A stretch of DNA of 64,000 nt from Paenibacillus wynnii (GTDB lineage Bacteria > Bacillota > Bacilli > Paenibacillales > Paenibacillaceae), in assembly GCF_000757885.1 (NCBI RefSeq), contig NZ_JQCR01000002.1:1488001-1552000 (forward strand), written 5' to 3'. Made by a program: the position numbers and the translations under genes. The notes beneath the pieces were generated by a model that ran no database searches, was not told where the DNA came from, and saw nothing but the letters and a program-made list of their open reading frames with translations. Positions 59,601 to 64,000 of this stretch are shown here, in pieces; position 1 is the stretch's first letter, and each line of letters opens with the position of its first letter.

Positions 59601-59833
59601 AAACCCGTAGCCGCAACGTTCTTATAGGAAATGTTCGCCGGGGAAAACTCCATAATCGGAGAGTTCTTATCCCTAACGCCGAAGCTGCAAATCCCCTGTC
59701 CCCGATTCACGTAGAAGGTCCACATCGGAATGCCTTTTAGCCCGGCCAGTCCCGGTAGAAAGCTGGCAAACGGCTTCCCTTCATCAAATCCCTCAATTAC
59801 GAATTTCCCGGCATCAAAAAAATAATTAGTCAT
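56606..59833 (-). CDS. Glycoside phosphorylase-like enzyme (GH94/GH161 type)
   Basis: 1075 residues with the layout of inverting glycoside phosphorylases: N-terminal beta-sandwich (MTNYFFDAGKFVIEGFDEG), helical linker, and an (alpha/alpha)6 barrel from about residue 400. Segments such as HWLRTDGGHGAIYRSNLFV, EGNKPGWNDAMNGLPGLFGSG and RGFVARLSGSTAEFLSMW are of GH94-clan type. At 1075 residues it is longer than cellobiose phosphorylase (about 810) and close to GH161 enzymes such as PapP of Paenibacillus polymyxa, which phosphorolyse beta-1,3-oligoglucans. GH161 is my best guess, not a certainty. The GH30 gene lies 25 bp upstream on the same strand. ATG 59833 follows GGGAGGATAATAC. Confidence 0.78.
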   Translation of the reverse strand: MTNYFFDAGKFVIEGFDEGKPFASFLPGLAGLKGIPMWTFYVNRGQGICSFGVRDKNSPIMEFSPANISYKNVAATGFRTFIKIKGEQEIYEPFQSARPDAAAKRTMTVLPNGLTIEESHAGYGLKTRIHYFNLPNDDYAALVRRVEIENISGREIELELLDGLPEVLPYGVENSSYKEIGNLLRSWMDVYNLENSIPFYKLRSSTNDDAQVSEITSGHFYLSFTSEGEKIAPIVDFEVVFGANTSLAYPDRFAEMPLSELLKLPQYPVNKVPCGFSGVTRTLASGGSLLLSTLVGHVNDIDKINQKSNVLCTEAYITTKAQEAANLTGELTADIATHTSSPLFDAYCQQSYLDNFLRGGYPFIFDNGADGNVVHLYSRKHGDMERDYNFFSLAPEYYSQGNGNFRDMNQNRRNDVFFNPKVGSFNIKMFYSLIQADGYNPLSVLGTSFEVKTEHAHKLETWLEGAAPDHHVELVKLCRGKFTPGRLINYIADHNLTLTVSEDEFLTFILSVSQQNIEASFGEGFWSDHWTYNLDLVEGYLDIFPDKKQELLFDDESYAFYDSPAYVQPRSEKYVLNGDKVRQYGALLEDEEKLHKLHRKAGDTHWLRTDGGHGAIYRSNLFVKMFSLTLNKFATLDPYGMGVEMEGNKPGWNDAMNGLPGLFGSGMSETFELKRNVVFLLDLLADRKNEGKTVELPVEISQFLESVNHSVISVLDGELTQFRYWDTVATAREVYRESVRFGITGLQSVVSLEDLRRVLARFLVKIEEGISQAIALGNGLTPTYFRFEATSFQPVTDDEGKPVISAYGLPKAVVEGFEVFALPYFLEGPTRWLKTLKDRDQAKNVYHSIKKTGLYDPKTSMYQTSVSLEAESHEIGRMRAFTPGWLERESNFLHMTYKYLLELLKAGLYEEFYGELHTSLVPFLDPAVYGRSTLENSSFIATGGNPDPGVHGRGFVARLSGSTAEFLSMWRVMMAGKKVFSVVDGELALSLAPVLPGWLFDERGNLSFTFLGSTEVTYYNPKRADTFGENGAVIKSLKLVYQDGTVIEVASSLLSGGHAEALRRGEIKAIKVVLE

Positions 59834-59858
59834 GTGTATTATCCTCCCAAACAGTTAG

Positions 59859-61199
59859 TTATTCAGAAATTACATGAGTGACAATAGAGTGCGGCGGCAA
59901 GTGTGATTCAGCGATGTCACCGCTGAGCTCTAAGGTAACGGAACAAGCCTCGTCACTTTCATTCATCAGAACAAGGGCAAGGCTTCCATCCGGGTTCCGG
60001 AAGGCTGTGGACAAGACACCCTTTGCTTGCGAGTCCAGCCCGATGCGAACCGCGCCAGGCGCGATATACTTGCTGAAATGGCCGATATAGTAATAGGAAC
60101 TGTTATAGTGGATCTCATCTGTAGTCGTATCCGCAATAATCGGGGCATCGCATAGATTGCCTACATGATTTGGTCCCCCGGTCTCATCCAGTACCAGATT
60201 CCAATCCAGATAGCCTTCCGTCCACTGATTTAAATCACCGATCATATTCCGTCCGTAGCGTTCGCCTGTGAACCACTCACCCAGCTTGACCCCGCCTTCC
60301 TGACAGCCTTCCGTGAAGAGCAGATGCTTATCTGGAAACAGATCATGAACCTGCCCGACCTTCTCGAATTCTTCTCCTCCGTACCAGTGAATACCCGTCC
60401 CCCAGACATATTTCGCCGCTTCGGGATCCGACAAAACAATGGAAGCACGCTCGACCATGATATCGCGGTTATGATCCCAGATCACGATGTTGACTGCGTC
60501 TAACCCGGCCTCATGCATCACCGGTCCCAGATGGTTTTTGACAAAATCTCTTTCTTGTTCGGCCGTGTACTCGCAGGAGTCCCAGACCTGAACCGCAGCC
60601 GGCTCATTCTGTACAGATACCGCCCAGATCGGCACACCTTCCTTGCCGTAAGCCTCAATGAATTTGGTATAATAACGCGCCCATGAATCGGCATATTCAG
60701 GTAATAAGGTACCGCCGTTATTCATTTCTCCATTGCTCTTCATCCAAGCCGGCGGACTCCATGGAGAAGCTAGCATCGTGAACTCCCCGCCTCTTACTTC
60801 CATAGCATCCTTGATCAGCGGCAACACCCACTTATGATCATGGGAAATATCAAAGGTCGCCAGCTCCTTGTCGTGGTCTTCCACATACGTGAAATTGCCT
60901 AGTGAGAAATCACAGCTGTGAATATGTACTCTGCCCATGCTGTAGGCCAGTCCCTCCACCGGATGGAAATAGCGGTTAATGATTTCACTCCGCTTCTCGG
61001 AACTCATCCGGGATAGCGTATAAGCGGCTGATTCAGTGAATGCCCCTCCGAATCCAAGCATCTTCTGGTAGCCAACCTCCGGCTGCAGCACGATATCAGC
61101 TTGCTGTCCTTGAGCTTTTGCCTTAAAGACAATGCCTTCAGCAGGACTTAATCGATCCCCTGTGTTTTTTGCTGTTAGAGTCGTTTGTACCTTTACCAT
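59859..61199 (-). CDS. GH30-family glycoside hydrolase
   Basis: About 446 residues from the ATG at 61199, selected because AAAGGGAGATG is upstream; the frame is open to 61253. GH30 retaining hydrolase: acid/base Glu in VSVQNEPAAVQ (about 210) and nucleophile Glu in LLFTEGCQEGG (about 300). GFGGAFTESAAYTL and SPWSPPAWMKSNGEM are typical GH30 segments. No signal peptide, so it acts inside the cell on imported oligosaccharide. GH30_3-like beta-1,6-glucanase or beta-glucosidase is likely, but subfamily assignment needs a search. It is the first gene after the LacI operator. Confidence 0.9.
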   Translation of the reverse strand: MVKVQTTLTAKNTGDRLSPAEGIVFKAKAQGQQADIVLQPEVGYQKMLGFGGAFTESAAYTLSRMSSEKRSEIINRYFHPVEGLAYSMGRVHIHSCDFSLGNFTYVEDHDKELATFDISHDHKWVLPLIKDAMEVRGGEFTMLASPWSPPAWMKSNGEMNNGGTLLPEYADSWARYYTKFIEAYGKEGVPIWAVSVQNEPAAVQVWDSCEYTAEQERDFVKNHLGPVMHEAGLDAVNIVIWDHNRDIMVERASIVLSDPEAAKYVWGTGIHWYGGEEFEKVGQVHDLFPDKHLLFTEGCQEGGVKLGEWFTGERYGRNMIGDLNQWTEGYLDWNLVLDETGGPNHVGNLCDAPIIADTTTDEIHYNSSYYYIGHFSKYIAPGAVRIGLDSQAKGVLSTAFRNPDGSLALVLMNESDEACSVTLELSGDIAESHLPPHSIVTHVISE

Positions 61200-61227
61200 T
61201 ACGCTCATCTCCCTTTTTCTTAATATA

Positions 61228-61245
61228 ATCGAAACCGGTTTCGAT
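61228..61245. promoter_or_regulatory. LacI-type operator
   Basis: ATCGAAACCGGTTTCGAT is a perfect 18-bp palindrome with the central CG pair typical of LacI-family sites. It lies 29 bp upstream of the GH30 start and 68 bp downstream of the LacI-type gene, so that regulator probably binds here to repress the hydrolase-phosphorylase genes. Confidence 0.8.
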
Positions 61246-61313
61246 TTACACAAAAAAATTTTACTTCTTACAAAATTAACAATGCGCCTCCGCGCAAAGC
61301 GGCACTAAGCTTT

Positions 61314-62336
61314 CTAGCGCCCCGACACAGCTGGAGGTGCACATGAATCTCTCACGATAACTTGTGTAGGCAATACTAATGCTTCACGATCCTTTTGCGA
61401 ACCATTAATAGTATCAAAAAGAAGCTCCGCAGCTCGACTTCCAAGCAGGGCTGTATCTTGGCGAACGGTAGTTAAAGCCGGCGAAACATACTTTGCCATA
61501 TCGACATCGTCATATCCCATGACAGAGATGTCCCCAGGGACATTTAGGCCGCTGTCTTTCGCCGCCATTATAGCTCCGAGTGCAAGTAAGTCACCTGATG
61601 CAAAGACTGCCGTCGGTCGTTCCGGAAGCTCTAACAGCTGCTTCATGGCCTCATAACCGCTCTCAAGCGTATAGAATTCGCCTGTTACGATATATGACTC
61701 CTGGCGTTCTAAACCCCATTGATCCAGCGCCTTCTCATATCCCAACTGACGCCTGCGTCCCGGAAAAGTGTTCATACCACCTGAGATATGAGCAATTCTG
61801 CGGTGACCCAACGAGACCAGATATTCCATCGCCTGAAGTGCACCCGCTGAATTATCCGAGCAGACTGTATGGGACTGAGGAGTCTCAAAATCCATAATAA
61901 CTGTCGGGATATTACTATCCAGCAGCTCTTGGAAATAGGGATCAGCATAGTCTGACAAGAAGACAACAACACCATCGACTCCACGAGTCCGGCAATTCTC
62001 CAGATAGCCGCTTTGCCTTCCTCCCACATCCTTAGATATAAACATGAGGTCATAGCCTTTGGCAACGGCAACCTGTTTGAAGCTCTCGATCACTGCACTA
62101 AAGAAGGGGTGCCGAATACCGACTCCCGTACTCTCCACGAACAGGATCCCGATGGTCCATGATTTCTTGGTGGTCAGTGTTCGGGCGTGTGCGTTAGGCA
62201 CATATCCCATTTCCTGAGCCGTTCTGAGTATATCCAGACGGGTCTTTTCCCTAACATCCGAATAGTTATTGAAGGCTTTAGATACGGTTGTTGGTGAGTA
62301 ACCGGTTTTTTTCGCAATGTCATATATAGTTGTCAA
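61314..62336 (-). CDS. LacI-family transcriptional regulator
   Basis: 340 residues. The N-terminal headpiece is TTIYDIAKKTGYSPTTVSKAFNNYSDV, with the minor-groove hinge following; the periplasmic-binding-protein-like effector domain starts at about 60 (WTIGILFVE). The hinge helix residues (ARTLTTKKS) are present. The gene directly precedes GH30 and the likely operator. The effector is probably an oligosaccharide or its degradation product. ATG 62336. Confidence 0.92.
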   Translation of the reverse strand: MTTIYDIAKKTGYSPTTVSKAFNNYSDVREKTRLDILRTAQEMGYVPNAHARTLTTKKSWTIGILFVESTGVGIRHPFFSAVIESFKQVAVAKGYDLMFISKDVGGRQSGYLENCRTRGVDGVVVFLSDYADPYFQELLDSNIPTVIMDFETPQSHTVCSDNSAGALQAMEYLVSLGHRRIAHISGGMNTFPGRRRQLGYEKALDQWGLERQESYIVTGEFYTLESGYEAMKQLLELPERPTAVFASGDLLALGAIMAAKDSGLNVPGDISVMGYDDVDMAKYVSPALTTVRQDTALLGSRAAELLFDTINGSQKDREALVLPTQVIVRDSCAPPAVSGR

Positions 62337-62389
62337 TCCGGTACACCTCTGCCCTTAGAGAATGAAAGCCCTTTCTGTTCACTGACATT

Positions 62390-62872
62390 CTAACGTCTTT
62401 CTGCAGCATCGTCCAGTACAAAATATCTCTGTACAACAGGAAGAAGCGTAACTACCTGAATAAGTAGCCCCAGACTCATATAAAATACATGAATAAACTC
62501 GACCGCATTAACCATATAAGTCTCTACCATGATCCAGATAATCTGCCCGAAGCCGATGTATAGGGACAAGGCCCATGAGCTATGCCGTTCTTTGAATGGA
62601 TTCAGCGTATCGGCAAATTTCCATTCCGGTCTTTTGACCAATCCGTAGATCACGAGCATAGGCAAAAAACCAAATACGAGCAGCAGCAGAATACCCGGCA
62701 GCAGGTAATTGGAGAAGGGCGATCTTTCTAGAAGAGAAACAGGCATACCTATCATTTCTCCGCTAGGATCGATAATAAGCACCGACCCGCCCCCAATCGC
62801 ACCCAAACCTAAAAAAGCAAGAAGAATATACAATAACGTGACAGCAAACGGTCTTTTGTACCCTTGTTGCAT
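62390..62872 (-). CDS. Small integral membrane protein, unknown function
   Basis: 160 residues with four hydrophobic segments (AVTLLYILLAFLGLGAIGGG; LLPGILLLLVFGFLPMLVIYG; ALSLYIGFGQIIWIMVETYMV; FYMSLGLLIQVVTLLP). It is upstream of lacI on the same strand, 53 bp away. No motif or known family is apparent. It could be a sensor or permease accessory, but no evidence supports a role. Confidence 0.65.
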   Translation of the reverse strand: MQQGYKRPFAVTLLYILLAFLGLGAIGGGSVLIIDPSGEMIGMPVSLLERSPFSNYLLPGILLLLVFGFLPMLVIYGLVKRPEWKFADTLNPFKERHSSWALSLYIGFGQIIWIMVETYMVNAVEFIHVFYMSLGLLIQVVTLLPVVQRYFVLDDAAERR

Positions 62873-63094
62873 TCCTATTCCCCCATTTCATTTATACCTA
62901 ACCCTTGGAGCATGATAGTTAACCTCACTTTACAATATTTCCCTCACAAACGCCGAGACCCATATCACATTAGAGGACGTTTGAACTCACGGGCTTGGGT
63001 GTGAACAGTTTAACTTTGCGTTATACTTGAGAGAAGAATGTAAACTTTCGGGGCTGATCCCCCAAACAATAAATAATAACGAGGTGAACAGGAC

Positions 63095-63130
63095 GTGGGC
63101 CGTCATCAGCCCATCCGAGCATGCTTATGA
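63095..63130 (+). CDS. 11-codon ORF coupled to the HNH gene
   Basis: GTG at 63095 after AACGAGGTGAAC encodes VGRHQPIRACL and stops at TGA 63128-63130, which overlaps the ATG of the HNH gene (ATGA). The HNH gene has no ribosome site of its own, so its translation likely depends on this leader. Confidence 0.55.
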   Translation: MGRHQPIRACL

Positions 63131-63930
63131 CCGACACCTATCCGCTTTCATCCAAAATATGTGCGTATTGCCTTCAGGATAAGCCTCTGTCCGAATTTCG
63201 GCGCCGGACCGGCAAACGTTCTAAGGGCCAGTCCCGCCGCGGTGCCTGCCGCGATTGCCGCAAACAGCGGGAGGTAGAATCCCGAAAGATGCTGCCTGTG
63301 CCGTCCTCATTAATTCTTGAAGCACCGCCTGCAGCCAAGCCTAAACCGCGTTCTTCACCGAGGCGTTTACGCAGCGGCACAGCAGTTCCGGTGCTGCCTG
63401 AATTACAGACTATATCAGTAGGGATACGGGAACTGTCCACCCCTGTGCAATCCTTACCGGAACCGGACCGATCGCTTACTTCTGTTAGCACCATCGCGAT
63501 GCGCCATGGAGCAGAGCAGCGGCGTCCTCATGTTTACCCGAGAGGCCCGAAGCCTGATCCTCAGGACTTCACTGCACTTATCCCCTCCGCTCAAGGCATG
63601 ATTCTGATGCGGGGACATAGCGACAAGGGACGGCGATGGCATCAGGAGATTGATCTGGAGCTTGCCGTCATTCTGGTGAAGGAACAAGCCGCTGTCGTTG
63701 TTAACCGCCGCACGATTCGCCGATTGTTCAGCAACAGGGACTTTCGCCGTTATATTTTGACGCGGGATCGTTATACCTGTTATTTCTGCGGCTTATACGG
63801 TGATACTATTGATCATCTGCTTCCGCGTGCCAAGGGCGGCCACACCACACCTGTGAACTGTGTCTGTGCATGCAACCTTTGCAATCAGACCAAAGCCGAC
63901 CAATATGTAGAAGAGTTCATGGGCCGGTAA
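63127..63930 (+). CDS. HNH endonuclease with zinc-binding N-terminus
   Basis: About 267 residues from the ATG at 63127, chosen for the ATGA overlap with the upstream short ORF. N-terminal CAYCLQDKPLSEFRRR and CRDCRKQRE are paired Cys like a zinc knuckle. The C-terminal HNH fold is TRDRYTCYFCGLYGDTIDHLLPRAKGG with the catalytic His in IDH and the third zinc pair in CNLCNQTKADQ. Substrate: DNA nicking or cutting, possibly mobile or defence related. No intein or restriction partner is seen. Confidence 0.85.
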   Translation: MTDTYPLSSKICAYCLQDKPLSEFRRRTGKRSKGQSRRGACRDCRKQREVESRKMLPVPSSLILEAPPAAKPKPRSSPRRLRSGTAVPVLPELQTISVGIRELSTPVQSLPEPDRSLTSVSTIAMRHGAEQRRPHVYPRGPKPDPQDFTALIPSAQGMILMRGHSDKGRRWHQEIDLELAVILVKEQAAVVVNRRTIRRLFSNRDFRRYILTRDRYTCYFCGLYGDTIDHLLPRAKGGHTTPVNCVCACNLCNQTKADQYVEEFMGR

Positions 63931-64000
63931 GGTATTTGAACGAATCTGTTCCGAGCGAGTAGTCCGAGCGAGTAATCGGGTATGAACAAAAAAACAGCAG

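Noticed and set aside
1..64000. CRISPR array, prophage, rRNA or tRNA genes
   Set aside because: No spacer-repeat pattern, structural phage genes or RNA gene motifs were seen; the 51-bp array has no variable spacers.

Overview
The window looks like a chromosomal segment of a spore-forming, moderate-GC Firmicute, most likely Paenibacillus. The signs are strong AGGAGG-type ribosome sites, TTG/GTG starts, a T-box before serS, a Spo0E-like regulator, YesM/YesN two-component systems with LplB/YtcP-type sugar permeases, heptaprenyl-type quinone enzymes, and an AimR/Alo-like quorum-sensing pair of a kind described in Paenibacillus. There are no rRNA or tRNA genes, no CRISPR array and no prophage. Layout: (1) 1-9.0 kb is housekeeping: a SNF2 helicase, a TspO-like membrane protein, RidA, a Rossmann oxidoreductase, an MFS transporter and a frameshifted sensor kinase. 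(2) 9.5-24.8 kb holds what I read as a flavin-based extracellular electron transfer locus in two convergent operons. The plus-strand operon encodes a PplA-like flavinylatable lipoprotein, an Ndh2 with a C-terminal membrane extension, and a two-subunit polyprenyl diphosphate synthase. The minus-strand operon encodes EetA, EetB, an ECF ATPase pair and T subunit, a U32 protein, a class III aminotransferase and a UbiA prenyltransferase. Between them sit a Spo0E-like gene, a receptor/peptide quorum-sensing pair, a decayed transposase, a small membrane protein and a 137-bp structured repeat. No ApbE/FmnB flavin transferase is present. (3) 25-28.5 kb has an HD-GYP phosphodiesterase broken by a 1-nt frameshift, an alpha/beta hydrolase, a 32-residue membrane peptide and a YhjD-like protein. 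(4) 28.6-36.3 kb is a polymorphic-toxin island on the minus strand. A small unknown gene, a glycosyltransferase and a very short upstream ORF precede a 982-residue protein. That protein has 16 VGxNGVPxAYT repeats, a conserved pre-toxin region and a nuclease-like tail, and its immunity gene follows. Downstream is a start-less second cassette (REase-fold-like toxin plus Imm7) that shares a 791-bp direct repeat with the first, then a third cassette cut by an IS4-type transposase fragment. The arrangement suggests toxin-tail switching by recombination. (5) 36.9-45.4 kb has an ASCH protein, a TIM-barrel isomerase and a thiamine-binding protein. It then has a ribonucleotide reductase operon (nrdD-nrdG-nrdA-nrdB) behind a paired NrdR-box-like site, five 11-bp-phased DnaA-box-like repeats and a cobalamin riboswitch with terminator. 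(6) 45.8-48.8 kb has an FMN reductase, T-box-controlled serS and a phosphoglycerate-mutase-like phosphatase. (7) 48.9-62.9 kb is a carbohydrate island. It holds an ABC transporter (LplB, YtcP, lipoprotein) with its YesM/YesN-type system and a cre site, then a glycoside phosphorylase-like enzyme (possibly GH161), a GH30 enzyme and a LacI regulator with a palindromic operator, together suggesting beta-glucan use. (8) An HNH endonuclease translationally coupled to an 11-codon ORF closes the window. Dispersed repeats (137-bp element, 21-bp four-unit arrays, 51-bp tandem array) mark several intergenic gaps.
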